Shown here: positions 8,988 to 17,561 of the stretch, in pieces
Numbering within the stretch: position 1 is the stretch's first letter
Layout: each line of letters starts with the position of its first letter
Assembly: GCA_947457385.1 (NCBI GenBank)
Contig: CANGUX010000007.1
Span: forward strand, 1 to 39,236
From: Holosporales bacterium
GTDB taxonomy: Bacteria; Pseudomonadota; Alphaproteobacteria; Holosporales; Holosporaceae
DNA length: 39,236 nucleotides
Reading direction: 5' to 3'
The notes under the pieces: generated by a model
The model's input: the letters and a program-made list of their open reading frames with translations, nothing else
What the model was told of the DNA's origin: nothing
Database searches by the model: none
Program-made: the position numbers and the translations under genes

Positions 8988-10181
8988 TTAGCTTTGCGCC
9001 CAAAGCCTAAGGCGTGTGGATGCTGTTTCAAGCAGAGGGATTTCCAAGGCATAAGAAAATCGCAAATATCCAGGAAGCCCAAATTCCGTTCCTGGAACGC
9101 TGCTGACATGGGTTTCTTCCAACAAAATGCTAGCCAACTGCAGGTCAGAAGCCATGCCACGGGCATCCATAATGCTTTTGACATCTGCAAAAAGATAAAA
9201 GGCACCTCCTGGCATTATGTTTTCTGAAAATCCCTTTAATCCCTCAAAAAACACATCTCGACGTTCCTGAAACAGCATCCTCATGGCCTGAGTGTGGGCC
9301 TTGGCTTTTTCAGATTGACGCAACGTTGCCCATAGGGCTGATTGTGCAATACAACATGCCCCCGAAGTCGTGTGGGATTGCAGTCGAATCATGCCTGCAA
9401 TCAATGCAGCGGGCCCTATACCATATCCAATGCGCCATCCTGTCATGGAAAAAGACTTTGATGGACCATTAACCGACAAGGTGCGTTCATGCAAGCGAGG
9501 TTCTACGGCAAGAATAGAAGTAAAGATCGATGGAGCGTACACCAAATCCTGGTATATATCATCTGAAAGAATCCAGATTTTTGGATGCATCAACAACACT
9601 TGGGCCAAAGCTTGCAATTCCTCAGCGGAATACACAGCTCCTGTGGGGTTGCTGGGAGAATTTAGAATCAACCAACGGGTTTTAGGCGTGATGGCTTGTT
9701 TTAAAGCCTGGGGCGTAAGTTTAAAATGGCATTCAGCAGAACAAGTGACGATACGTGAAACGCCGCCAGCCAATGTCACCATAGCAGGGTAGGAAACCCA
9801 ATAGGGGGCAGGAATGATGACCTCATCTCCTGGCTCTAGGGTTGCACTAAGGGCATTGTGAATGACTTGCTTTGCGCCTGTACTGACGATGACATGTGCA
9901 TGGGTCGTCGCACTGTGATATTGCGCTTGAAAGGCTTCTGCCAGCGCCATGCGCAGGGGCAACGTCCCTCCGACAGGCGTATAAAGGTGTTCCCCTTCTG
10001 CAATGGCCTGAATGGCGACGTCTCGGATCCAGCTGGGAATCAAGACATCAGGCTCTCCCACGCTAAGGTCAATGACTTCATGCCCTAAGTGTCGGAGTGC
10101 TTTTGCTTTTTCAGAAATAGCAAGGGTAGGAGAAGATGGGATGCTCTGCATCAATGCGCTTAAAGGGCTAAAAAGGGTCAT
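8988..10181 (-). CDS. aspC: Class I PLP-dependent aminotransferase, aspartate type
   Basis: 397 residues, normal for the aspartate/prephenate aminotransferase I-beta group. Motifs: VGEPD (41-45), YTPVGGTLPLR near 68, SPSNPTG (175-181), the aspartate of LSDDIY, and the PLP-binding lysine in SKSFSMTGWRIGYG (Lys242). Arg250 in that motif binds substrate carboxylate in the family. It would exchange amino groups between aspartate or aromatic amino acids and 2-oxoglutarate or prephenate; the sequence does not settle the preferred substrate, so the symbol is tentative. It is transcribed in the same direction as lolD, 79 bases downstream of it, with a hairpin between them. Confidence 0.88.
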   Translation of the reverse strand: MTLFSPLSALMQSIPSSPTLAISEKAKALRHLGHEVIDLSVGEPDVLIPSWIRDVAIQAIAEGEHLYTPVGGTLPLRMALAEAFQAQYHSATTHAHVIVSTGAKQVIHNALSATLEPGDEVIIPAPYWVSYPAMVTLAGGVSRIVTCSAECHFKLTPQALKQAITPKTRWLILNSPSNPTGAVYSAEELQALAQVLLMHPKIWILSDDIYQDLVYAPSIFTSILAVEPRLHERTLSVNGPSKSFSMTGWRIGYGIGPAALIAGMIRLQSHTTSGACCIAQSALWATLRQSEKAKAHTQAMRMLFQERRDVFFEGLKGFSENIMPGGAFYLFADVKSIMDARGMASDLQLASILLEETHVSSVPGTEFGLPGYLRFSYALEIPLLETASTRLRLWAQS

Positions 10182-10218
10182 TTTAAAAGGATAAAAAATA
10201 AAACTAAGATTATTTTAC

Positions 10219-10246
10219 TGCTCTTTTTGCCTAGAATAAAAGAGCA
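10219..10246 (-). terminator. Hairpin between lolD and the aminotransferase gene
   Basis: Nine-base perfect stem (TGCTCTTTT paired with AAAAGAGCA) around a 10-base loop, 14 bases past the lolD stop on the minus strand. It lacks a long T-run, so it may be a weak terminator or a processing/stabilising structure. Confidence 0.45.
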
Positions 10247-10260
10247 AATGCATCATTGAG

Positions 10261-10974
10261 CTATAAGACAACCTCTGTTAACAATCCCTCGTGCAAAGAG
10301 ACAACGCGGTCAAATTTTCGGCGTAGTTCAATGTTGTGCGTGGCCATCACTACACTTAATCCCTGTTCTTGGCTTAAAGTGAAAAATAGACTAAGAATAT
10401 CCTGAGCCGTATGTTCGTCTAAATTGCCTGTGGGTTCATCGGCTAATAAAATTTTGGGTTCATTGGCCAAAGCACGGGCAATGGCAACGCGTTGTTGTTG
10501 CCCTCCTGAAAGCTGACTAGGCCGATGGGTCATGCGATCTTCCAAGTTAACGCGCTCTAACAACAGGCGTGCACGTTCTTTTGCTTTTTCTGGTGAAACC
10601 CCTGCAACCATAAGGGGGATCATCACGTTTTCTAAGGCTGTAAATTCGCTTAACAAATAATGAAATTGATAGACAAAGCCAATGAGATGACTCCTTAAGG
10701 CTGTCCGTTGTGTGTCTGTTAATTCTTGTGTTTTAATGGCATGGTTGCCATCTCTCAGCAAAATTTCGCCAGATTGAGGCACATCCAACAAACCAAATAG
10801 ATGCAAAAGCGTTGATTTTCCTACGCCAGAAACCCCGCATAGCGCAACACGTTCTCGCGCAAACAATTGAAAATGAACGCCACGTAACACCCTAATTTCT
10901 CTGGATTCTTGGGGATAGCTATAGACTAAATTGCGCACTTCTAAAATCGAAGATGACGGTGCATGGTTATTCAT
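10261..10974 (-). CDS. lolD: Lipoprotein-releasing ABC transporter ATPase LolD
   Basis: 237 residues. Walker A is GVSGVGKST (47-55), the signature [10 protein letters not shown] (155-164), and Walker [12 protein letters not shown] (177-187); the switch histidine is in MATHN. The sequence follows the LolD/MacB-type ATPase pattern ([11 protein letters not shown] after Walker A). It powers LolC/E to extract lipoproteins from the inner membrane and hand them to the chaperone LolA for transport to the outer membrane. Its start overlaps the end of the permease gene by eight bases, which fixes the pairing. Confidence 0.95.
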   Translation of the reverse strand: MNNHAPSSSILEVRNLVYSYPQESREIRVLRGVHFQLFARERVALCGVSGVGKSTLLHLFGLLDVPQSGEILLRDGNHAIKTQELTDTQRTALRSHLIGFVYQFHYLLSEFTALENVMIPLMVAGVSPEKAKERARLLLERVNLEDRMTHRPSQLSGGQQQRVAIARALANEPKILLADEPTGNLDEHTAQDILSLFFTLSQEQGLSVVMATHNIELRRKFDRVVSLHEGLLTEVVL

Positions 10975-12196
10975 AACGCAACCCTTCTACTGGATTTAGG
11001 CGTGATGCACGCCAAGCAGGATAAATGGTGGCTATAAAGCTAAAGCCTAAGGCCATCAAAACCACGGCACTGACTTCATGCAAATCCACTCGGGAAGGAA
11101 GCTTAGATAAAAAATAAATCTCGGCCTGAAACAATTCAATGCCAGACATTTTTTCCAGAATTTGGCGAATCGCTTCAATGTTGTAAGAAAACCCCAACCC
11201 CAATAGGGTGCCTGCTGCAGTCCCAAGCACGCCAATAAAAGCTCCTGTATAAAAGAAAACACGCATGATCATACTGCGTGTAGCCCCCAGCGTGCGCAAG
11301 ACCGCAATATCTTTTGTCTTGTCTTTTACCAACATAACCAAACAAGAAACAATGTTGAACACTGCCACCAAAACAATCAACGTAAGAATTAAAAACATGA
11401 CATTACGTTGCACCTGAATGGCATTGAAAAAATGACCATTGGCTTCTTGCCAGTCGTGAAAATAGACCCCCTGCAGAGATGAAAGATACTGTTTGATGGG
11501 CCCCAACCGATCCGGATCTTTCATGAAAATCTCAACGCCTGCAACCTTTGGAGTTTCAAAAAACTGTTGTGCGCTGCTCAGTGGCATAAAAACAAAGGCA
11601 CTATCATACTCGTACATACCGCTCTCAAAAATGCCCACCACTTGAAAATGACGTGTTCGAGGAAGGGTTCCAAAAGCCGTATGACGCCCTTCAGCAGCCA
11701 TAATTTTAATGGAATCCCCCAGGCGAATGCCCAGTTTTCTTGCAAATTTGCTTCCTACAACCACCGTATTGGCTTCTCCGAATCGAGAAAGACCGCCTTG
11801 AATAAAATTTTTAGCAACCAAGGTGCGTTTTTTTAAATCTTCGGGATTGAGCCCGCGAATCATGGTGCCCGTCGCGCCCGAATGCGTGATGCAAAGCCCT
11901 TGTTTTTCCAGCAAAGGTGTGACAGAAAGAACCCCAGAAAATTTAGAAAGACGCGGGAGGTCCAAAGCCCCTTCATGGCCAGATTGGGCGTACAAGGTAA
12001 GATGACCATTTAATCCCAAAATACGATCGCGCAGTTCATGGCGAAACCCATTCATGACAGACATGACGATAATAAGCGTTGCAACGCCCAGGAAAATGCC
12101 CAAAAAAGAAAACCAAGCAATCACTGCAACAAAGCCTTCCTGCCTAGGAGAACGCAAGTACCTCCATGCGATAAAACGCTCTATGGATTTGCTCAT
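10967..12196 (-). CDS. lolC: Lipoprotein-releasing system permease LolC/LolE
   Basis: 409 residues, typical for LolC/E. One transmembrane helix near residues 22-46, a large periplasmic MacB-like domain, then three transmembrane segments at about 265-290, 315-340 and 375-395. The N-terminal FIAWRYLRSPRQEGF and the LTLIVLVAVFNIVSCLVMLVKDKTKDI region are family hallmarks. Only one permease gene is present, so it probably works as a homodimer (the LolF-type arrangement known from other bacteria) unless a second permease lies elsewhere. It overlaps lolD and lies downstream of tRNA-Ala. Confidence 0.93.
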   Translation of the reverse strand: MSKSIERFIAWRYLRSPRQEGFVAVIAWFSFLGIFLGVATLIIVMSVMNGFRHELRDRILGLNGHLTLYAQSGHEGALDLPRLSKFSGVLSVTPLLEKQGLCITHSGATGTMIRGLNPEDLKKRTLVAKNFIQGGLSRFGEANTVVVGSKFARKLGIRLGDSIKIMAAEGRHTAFGTLPRTRHFQVVGIFESGMYEYDSAFVFMPLSSAQQFFETPKVAGVEIFMKDPDRLGPIKQYLSSLQGVYFHDWQEANGHFFNAIQVQRNVMFLILTLIVLVAVFNIVSCLVMLVKDKTKDIAVLRTLGATRSMIMRVFFYTGAFIGVLGTAAGTLLGLGFSYNIEAIRQILEKMSGIELFQAEIYFLSKLPSRVDLHEVSAVVLMALGFSFIATIYPAWRASRLNPVEGLRYE

Positions 12197-12276
12197 CTTT
12201 TTCCAGAATTATTGATATGAAAGCATCCAAGCACTCGATTGTCCATCTCTACACCCTTGAATGTATACTCTCTTTG

Positions 12277-12349
12277 TGGAGCTGAGGGGAATCGAACCCC
12301 TGGCCTTGTCATTGCGAACGACACGCTCTACCAACTGAGCCACAGCCCC
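12277..12349 (-). tRNA. tRNA-Ala, anticodon CGC
   Basis: 73 bases fold into a full cloverleaf: acceptor GGGGCTG/CAGCTCC (one G-U pair), D-stem GCTC/GAGC, anticodon stem TGTCG/TGACA with loop TTCGCAA (anticodon CGC, reading GCG), T-stem AGGGG/CCCCT with TTCGATT. The discriminator is A. The 3' CCA is not encoded. It sits between lipB and lolC on the same strand. Confidence 0.95.
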
Positions 12350-12401
12350 CTTTATCTTCAACTTTTTCAGTGTAAAGAAAACAGATCTTAAAGAAAAGAG
12401 C

Positions 12402-13016
12402 CTAATCAAAAGGGCATAGCTTTTGCAACACGCAATCTACCTCATCTAGAGTTAAAGGGCCGATGCACGATTCCATAGAAGTCATCGGATCCAAAAGCCC
12501 ACAGGGATGAATGGACTGAAATGCAGATAAATCATCATGAACGTTTAAAGCAAACCCATAGGAGGTCACTCCCCCTTGCACAAAAAGTCCCAAAGAAGCC
12601 ATTTTCCCTGCTTCAGTCCAAATGCCTCGATGCGGTGGCTTTAACCTTCCGCAAATCCCAAATGCTGCAAAGGTCTCTAAAATCCATCGTTCACACGTTT
12701 CAATAAGAGCCCTCAGGGTAAGATGGCGTTTTTTCAAAGAGAGCATCAGATACACCATACGTTGTCCAGGACCATGAAAGGTTAAAGTTCCTCCACGCGG
12801 AACAGCATAAAGGGGAATGTTTCCGTGTTCTAAAGGCATAAGCTGAGCTAAATCAGTCCTCGGGCCATACGCATAAACAGGGGGATGAGATGTAAACCAA
12901 ATGCGTTCTGGCACACCAAAAGGATTTTTTCGCATGCTTTCTACATGACATTGCATCGTTCTTAAGGCTTCTGCATAAGGAACCGGGACAAAAGATCTTT
13001 GAAAACAGAGATTCAT
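12402..13016 (-). CDS. lipB: Octanoyl-[acyl carrier protein]:protein N-octanoyltransferase LipB
   Basis: 204 residues from the ATG at 13016, chosen because GGAAGGAGAGG lies eight bases upstream and because the protein then starts where LipB proteins usually do. An in-frame GTG at 13094 would add 26 residues with no family resemblance. Motifs: RGGTLTFHGPGQ (74-85), catalytic Lys138 in GKMASLG, and catalytic Cys172 in HPCG. LipB moves the octanoyl group from acyl carrier protein to lipoyl domains, the first step of lipoate attachment. A lipoyl-domain E2 gene (pdhC) lies about 1.2 kb upstream on the same strand. Confidence 0.94.
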   Translation of the reverse strand: MNLCFQRSFVPVPYAEALRTMQCHVESMRKNPFGVPERIWFTSHPPVYAYGPRTDLAQLMPLEHGNIPLYAVPRGGTLTFHGPGQRMVYLMLSLKKRHLTLRALIETCERWILETFAAFGICGRLKPPHRGIWTEAGKMASLGLFVQGGVTSYGFALNVHDDLSAFQSIHPCGLLDPMTSMESCIGPLTLDEVDCVLQKLCPFD

Positions 13017-13101
13017 GCTGGCAACCTCTCCTTCCACCCCTAAAGAAGGAACGCTATTGCTGCGGTCTCTGACATTCACCTCATGAAAAGACACATCTTT
13101 T

Positions 13102-13617
13102 TCACGAAAGCATGGTTTGTAATTCCGAGAGAGATGCTTGTGGCTCTTTTAAGTCCACCATGCGCCATCCCAAATGCGTGCGATCATAATGCTTATGATA
13201 TGCCGACATCAGAGGGCTCAGTTCTTTTACGTATTGCTCTGTGTCCACATGATTGGGAAAAGCAACATTGAAAAATGTAAAATAAGAATTATAAAAATTG
13301 CAAAAGGTAATCCCACTGGAAATGCCTATCATTTTACTGCGCATCACATGGACCTCGTTGTCTTCGACATCAAGATCCCAATGCACAACACGGAAAGGAT
13401 TCAATTTAAAGACCTCTAAAACAGGACATTGATGAAAAAACTTTTTGCTTAAGTAAATATCTCTCCATGTCCGATCTGCAAAGTATCCTGTATGATCCCC
13501 ATGGGTGCTAACGACGCCATGCCCTACATAGGCAATGCCCACTTCTTTTAATTCATGGGTTAAAGCATCCAAAGAATCGGATACTTCATCTGGAATACCG
13601 CTTGTAGCTCTTTTCAT
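13102..13617 (-). CDS. Stand-alone LuxR-type autoinducer-binding-like domain protein
   Basis: 171 residues with a good Shine-Dalgarno (GGGAAG) before the ATG. The spacing of conserved-looking elements resembles the ligand-binding domain of LuxR regulators: an aromatic/Trp segment (ADRTWRDIYLSKKFF), a CPVLEVFKLNPFRVVHWD block like the 'DPV......PF.W' core, and GISSGITF with a later YFTFFNVAFP strand matching the 'G..SGIT.....F..LS.A' pattern. The DNA-binding helix-turn-helix that normally follows is missing: the protein ends about 20 residues later, and the sequence downstream is lipB. It could be a decoy or sensor acting on other regulators, or the remnant of a regulator. The family call is by pattern only. 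Confidence 0.55.
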   Translation of the reverse strand: MKRATSGIPDEVSDSLDALTHELKEVGIAYVGHGVVSTHGDHTGYFADRTWRDIYLSKKFFHQCPVLEVFKLNPFRVVHWDLDVEDNEVHVMRSKMIGISSGITFCNFYNSYFTFFNVAFPNHVDTEQYVKELSPLMSAYHKHYDRTHLGWRMVDLKEPQASLSELQTMLS

Positions 13618-14187
13618 TTGACTTCCCTTTTTTCTCTCTTACCACCGGTCATTGTAAAGAAAAAAAAAACCTTCGTCAAGAACTTCTAAATACCAAAAAC
13701 AAGAGATAAAAATTTAGCAAAATCCATGCATTTTCTAGCACTTCATCCTAAAAAAAACAGTATCAGGGGACAAGATGCTTTCTTCTATTTAAAACATATT
13801 GATGAAACCTATAATGGTTCCTATTGAAGGTGTAAGTCAAAAAGGATGTTCTCAATTTTACTGGTTATATGGCGCATCCATTGTATGTTTTTCAAAATAA
13901 ATGGGATAGAATGTCTCGCGCACGTTTATCAGAATAGATCCGATACGCTGCTCAGATGGGATTTAGAATGAGAGGATTATCTATCTCATGGTTATAGTTT
14001 TAGCACAAATCTCATTTTTTATAGGTCTTGCAGTAATCTTTGTATTTATAATTAGACTTTTTTTGGGTGCAATAGCATGCTTCTTACACAAAAAATCTAT
14101 CCCCTTATAGTCTGCCGTGGAAATCAGATCAACTTTGAAACGCCCAAGATGTGATTGAACAGAAAGGCTTCCATAACATGAAAGCCG
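13618..14187. other. Intergenic stretch between the LuxR-like gene and pdhC
   Basis: About 570 bases. Includes an A-rich tract (13662-13671), a short frame at 13802-13900 of 32 codons with no recognisable product, and the small hydrophobic frame listed separately (13988-14110). No terminator or RNA was recognised. Confidence 0.5.
13988..14110 (+). CDS. Possible 40-residue membrane peptide
   Basis: An ATG-started frame of 40 codons. Residues from about 3 to 35 are strongly hydrophobic (FFIGLAVIFVFIIRLFLG lies in the middle), enough for one or two membrane spans, followed by HKKS. AGAGGA lies 11 bases before the ATG and could serve as a ribosome-binding site. It is on the strand opposite to its neighbours. 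No homolog is recognised; it may be a chance frame in AT-rich DNA. Confidence 0.25.
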   Translation: MVIVLAQISFFIGLAVIFVFIIRLFLGAIACFLHKKSIPL

Positions 14188-15444
14188 TTAAACCACAAGC
14201 TGATAAGGATGTTCGACTAAATTTTTAAAGGTCGTTAAGAAATGAGCTGCTTCTTGCCCATCAATTACACGATGATCTGCAGAAAGAGTTGCTGTAAAAC
14301 TTTGAGCTATTCGGATAGATCCATGGTCTACTATAGGCTTTTCTTGACTGGCTCCAATGGCTAAAATGCCTGAATGGGGTGGATTAATAATGGCCTGAAA
14401 GTGGGTAACACTCCCAGCCCCTAAATTAGATAGGGTAAAGGTTCCCCCTTGATACTCTTCTGTGCGCAGTTTTCCAGCGCGTGCACGTTGAATCAGCTGT
14501 TTTAGTTCCGATGAAATATGGCGCAAAGACTTTGTTTCAGCGGCAAAAACCAAGGGCGTGATGAGTCCTCCTGGAACAGATACCGCAACGGCTAAATCCA
14601 CATGCGTATACCGTTTCAAAGAAGATTCGCCCCATAAGGTATTCATTTCAGGGACGCGATGCAAAGCCATTGCACATGCTTTTACGAGAAAGTCATTGAT
14701 AGAAAACAGTTTTTCGCCCAAACTTTCGTGGATTTTTTGACGTAATATTAAAAGTTCGTCCATGCAGCATTCGGCAGATAAGATGAAATGGGGAATCGTC
14801 TGTTTTGAAAAAGAAAGCCGTTCAGCAATGACTTTGCGCATGGGCGTTAGGGGCATTAACGTATAGGCTTCCAAGGGATACGATGCCACAGGCGTTGAGG
14901 CTTGATTTGAAGCTGTCGTTGCCAGACGATCCAGAGCGGCTTCTACATCATGCTTAAGAATACGTCCTCTTGGCCCCGTTCCCTTTCCCTGTACATGGAC
15001 CAGATCAAGTCCAGAGAGCTGAGCTATTTTCCGTGCCAAAGGAGAAATACGCATGCGTAAAGGTTGCGCTTCAAGAGCTTCCTTAGGCGCCGTTGCCACA
15101 GGCGGAGCCACAGCGGTTGGAGCATCTGCTGATTGCACGTCCATGCTAGGGGTGCTGGTCATGGCCTCTTCCAGCAACCGTTCCCACAGTTCGTTTGCTT
15201 CCCCAGCTTGTTTTAAAATAGCCAAGGGATTCCCAACTTGTACAGACTCTGCCGGAGCTTCTTTCCAAATATGAACCAGCACGCCTTCTTGCGTCGCTTC
15301 CACCTCCATAATGGCCTTATCTGTTTCGATATCCATTAAGACATCTCCGGGGCGCACGTGATCTCCTATAGATTTATGCCATTTGACAAGGTGTCCCTCG
15401 GTCATCGTGGGGGAAAGAGCTGGCATTAAGATCACAAAAGGCAT
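14188..15444 (-). CDS. pdhC: Pyruvate dehydrogenase E2, dihydrolipoamide acetyltransferase
   Basis: 418 residues with all E2 parts in order: a single lipoyl domain (1-77) with the lipoylation lysine Lys43 in ETDKAIME, an Ala/Pro linker, the peripheral subunit-binding domain (about 132-169, RISPLARKIAQ ... GPRGRILKHDV), a second linker and the catalytic core with His391 and Asp395 in ADHRVIDG. It transfers acetyl groups to CoA in the pyruvate dehydrogenase complex. The N-terminus (MPFVILMPALSPTM.EG) is typical of the alphaproteobacterial/mitochondrial PDH E2 and not of the 2-oxoglutarate enzyme. The E1 genes pdhA/pdhB and E3 are not adjacent. AGTAGGAA provides the ribosome-binding site. Confidence 0.93.
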   Translation of the reverse strand: MPFVILMPALSPTMTEGHLVKWHKSIGDHVRPGDVLMDIETDKAIMEVEATQEGVLVHIWKEAPAESVQVGNPLAILKQAGEANELWERLLEEAMTSTPSMDVQSADAPTAVAPPVATAPKEALEAQPLRMRISPLARKIAQLSGLDLVHVQGKGTGPRGRILKHDVEAALDRLATTASNQASTPVASYPLEAYTLMPLTPMRKVIAERLSFSKQTIPHFILSAECCMDELLILRQKIHESLGEKLFSINDFLVKACAMALHRVPEMNTLWGESSLKRYTHVDLAVAVSVPGGLITPLVFAAETKSLRHISSELKQLIQRARAGKLRTEEYQGGTFTLSNLGAGSVTHFQAIINPPHSGILAIGASQEKPIVDHGSIRIAQSFTATLSADHRVIDGQEAAHFLTTFKNLVEHPYQLVV

Positions 15445-15807
15445 AACATTTCCTACTGAAATATCCTTACATCATACATCATTCTTATATCATGAAAAAT
15501 ATCTACAGATGGAAGATTGTTCTCTTTTTGCATGGATCTTGACTGCATTCATGGCTCTGTGGACGTTATAGTAAAAAAATTGAATCAGCCAATTAAAAGA
15601 TCTAGAAAGGAAAGCTTTTCTACCCTATTGGCACTATAGAAATTTCTCATTTCTTTTATAACTATGAGCCCAAAACGTGGCTTATCTTAATCTTATCCTA
15701 AAATATGATTTTTAAAAAATTAATCTAACTCTACTTGCAAAATGCAGCCCCTATTCAAGCCGACAACCAGAATATCTACGTTCTGGTTGTCATAGATAGG
15801 AAATAGG
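15445..15807. other. Intergenic stretch between tsf and pdhC
   Basis: 363 bases, AT-rich. It holds the strong hairpin at 15763-15790 downstream of tsf and presumably the pdhC promoter. A 20-codon hydrophobic frame (15509-15571, +) is too short to call. Nothing else was recognised. Confidence 0.5.
15763..15790 (-). terminator. Hairpin downstream of tsf
   Basis: A perfect 10-bp stem (ACAACCAGAA with TTCTGGTTGT) and an 8-base loop, 17 bases past the tsf stop. There is no T-run after it on the minus strand, so it is either a Rho-assisted terminator or an mRNA 3'-end stabiliser for the rpsB-tsf transcript. Confidence 0.5.
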
Positions 15808-16671
15808 CTAAGAAGCCCCACCTAAAGCATACCGTACCATCCCTGTCACCTGAATGGAGGTTCCCAGTTTTTTCTCTTCATCCTGCAAGATTTCTTTTAC
15901 TTTTTTTCCAGGTTCACAGATGAAATCTTGTTCTTCCAGAGCAATCTCAGAAAAAAACTTTTGAAGACGACCCTCTACCATTTTTTCAATCACGGCTTCA
16001 GGCCTTCCGCTTGATGCCGCTTGCTCTGACAGAACAGCGCGCTCTCTTGCAATGACTTCTACAGGCACCTCTGAAGAACGAATGTAGACTGGATTTGAAG
16101 CAGCAATATGCATGGCAATTTTTTTGCCCAATGCATAGAGCTCTTTTGGATCTGCGCCTGAATTTAATGCCAAAAGAACGCCTACCCTTCCCGTTCCAGA
16201 AGGACTGTGGATATAAGAAACCACCACTCCAGGATCTACAGAAAGAAAGCTGATTCTTCTTAAAATCAGATTCTCACCCACTTTACCCGCTATTTCAAGA
16301 ATGCGTTCTTTTAAGGTATCTTTGCCAAATACCGTGGACAAAAGAGGTTCCAACGCATCAACTTTATGAGAAACGGCTGTGGACAAGACCTCTTGAACCA
16401 AATCCTGAAAATCTTGATTGCGCGCCACAAAGTCTGTTTCAGAGTTCATCTCTATGATGACCCCATATCCATCTTGGGTCATGGCAGAAATCACCCCTTC
16501 CCCCGCTGTACGATCGCTTTTTTTAGCGGCGTTATGAATGCCTTTGGCCCGCAACCAATCTTTTGCCGCTTCTATATCCCCCTCAACCGATACGAGTGCT
16601 TCTTTGCAATCCAGCATTTTTGCTCCGGTCGCTTCTCGGAGCGTTTGAATAAGCGAAGCTGAAATCTTCAT
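15808..16671 (-). CDS. tsf: Elongation factor Ts
   Basis: 287 residues, normal for EF-Ts, the nucleotide exchange factor that regenerates EF-Tu-GTP. The N-terminal UBA-like domain includes LREATGAKMLDCKEAL, and the exchange motif SETDFVARN is at 78-85. AGGAG lies before the ATG. It follows rpsB by 12 bases, the near-universal bacterial order rpsB-tsf. Confidence 0.97.
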   Translation of the reverse strand: MKISASLIQTLREATGAKMLDCKEALVSVEGDIEAAKDWLRAKGIHNAAKKSDRTAGEGVISAMTQDGYGVIIEMNSETDFVARNQDFQDLVQEVLSTAVSHKVDALEPLLSTVFGKDTLKERILEIAGKVGENLILRRISFLSVDPGVVVSYIHSPSGTGRVGVLLALNSGADPKELYALGKKIAMHIAASNPVYIRSSEVPVEVIARERAVLSEQAASSGRPEAVIEKMVEGRLQKFFSEIALEEQDFICEPGKKVKEILQDEEKKLGTSIQVTGMVRYALGGAS

Positions 16672-16683
16672 AAAATAATTCTC

Positions 16684-17475
16684 CTATGACTTAAACTTGG
16701 ATGTAAATTCAGACAATAATTTTTCTGTGGAAGGAGCAGATTTAGGAATTTCAGGTTTTTCATGATTTTTTTGAGACAACTCTTCCTGCAATCCAGAAAT
16801 CACCGTACGCGCCATAATATCACAGTAAAATTCTATAGAACGCAATGCATCGTCGTTTCCAGGAATAGGATAATCAATGCCTGTGGGGTCAGAGTTGGTA
16901 TCGATTACCGCAATGATAGGAATCTTGAGTTGCTTGGCTTCGGTCACTGCGATGGTTTCTTTGTGGGTATCTAACACAAAAAGCATGTCTGGAAGCCCAC
17001 CCATGGTCTTGATTCCACCTAAAGATTGTTCAAACTTATCTAAGCTTCTGCGAAAGCCCAGCTGTTCCTTTTTGGTATAGGCTGCAAATTCAGGCGATTC
17101 TATAATGGATTCTACTTCACGTAACTTTTTTAAAGATGCTGAAATGGTATGCCAGTTGGTCAAAGTGCCCCCTAACCATCGATGATTGACATAGTACTGG
17201 CCACATCGTAACGCCGCTTCTTTGATCAAGTCTCTGGCCGGAAGTTTTGTGCCTACAAAAAGAATGCGTCCTCCTTCCAGCACCGTTTTATATAGCGCTT
17301 CAAGGGCACGTGCAAGACAAGTCAGGGTTTGAGGCAGATCGATAATATGGACACCGTGGTGTTCTTTATAAATATAGGGCGCCATTTTCGGATTCCATCT
17401 GGCTGATTTATGGCCAAAATGGACCCCCCGCTCTAAAAGATCTTGGAGCGTTACATCAGGTTGCTTAAAATGCAT
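16684..17475 (-). CDS. rpsB: 30S ribosomal protein S2
   Basis: 263 residues. Signatures include LLERGVHFGHKSARWNPKM, FVGTKLPARDLIKEAA, YVNHRWLGGTLTNW and the C-terminal DTNSDPTGIDYPIPGNDDA. S2 is a late-joining protein of the 30S subunit required for binding S1. The gene heads the rpsB-tsf pair; GGAGG lies 11 bases before the ATG. Confidence 0.98.
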   Translation of the reverse strand: MHFKQPDVTLQDLLERGVHFGHKSARWNPKMAPYIYKEHHGVHIIDLPQTLTCLARALEALYKTVLEGGRILFVGTKLPARDLIKEAALRCGQYYVNHRWLGGTLTNWHTISASLKKLREVESIIESPEFAAYTKKEQLGFRRSLDKFEQSLGGIKTMGGLPDMLFVLDTHKETIAVTEAKQLKIPIIAVIDTNSDPTGIDYPIPGNDDALRSIEFYCDIMARTVISGLQEELSQKNHEKPEIPKSAPSTEKLLSEFTSKFKS

Positions 17476-17531
17476 TTCATTTCCAGTTAGTCCTCCGCAG
17501 GGCCTCTAAACATCACTGGAAAATCACCCTG

Positions 17532-17555
17532 CGTGAGAGATCAGATAATCTCACG
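17532..17555 (-). promoter_or_regulatory. Hairpin between lpxD and rpsB
   Basis: Seven-base inverted repeat CGTGAGA/TCTCACG with a 10-base loop, directly after the lpxD stop on the minus strand and about 57 bases before the rpsB start. It could end the lpxD transcript weakly or lie in the rpsB leader. Confidence 0.35.
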
Positions 17556-17561
17556 AGCCTA

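Noticed and set aside
12209-12409. Minus-strand ORF of 66 codons between lolC and lipB
   Set aside because: It runs through the tRNA-Ala gene and resembles the usual spurious frame over tRNAs (VAQLVERVV...).
15509-15571. Twenty-codon hydrophobic frame between pdhC and tsf
   Set aside because: Too short, no ribosome-binding site, in AT-rich DNA where such frames arise by chance.
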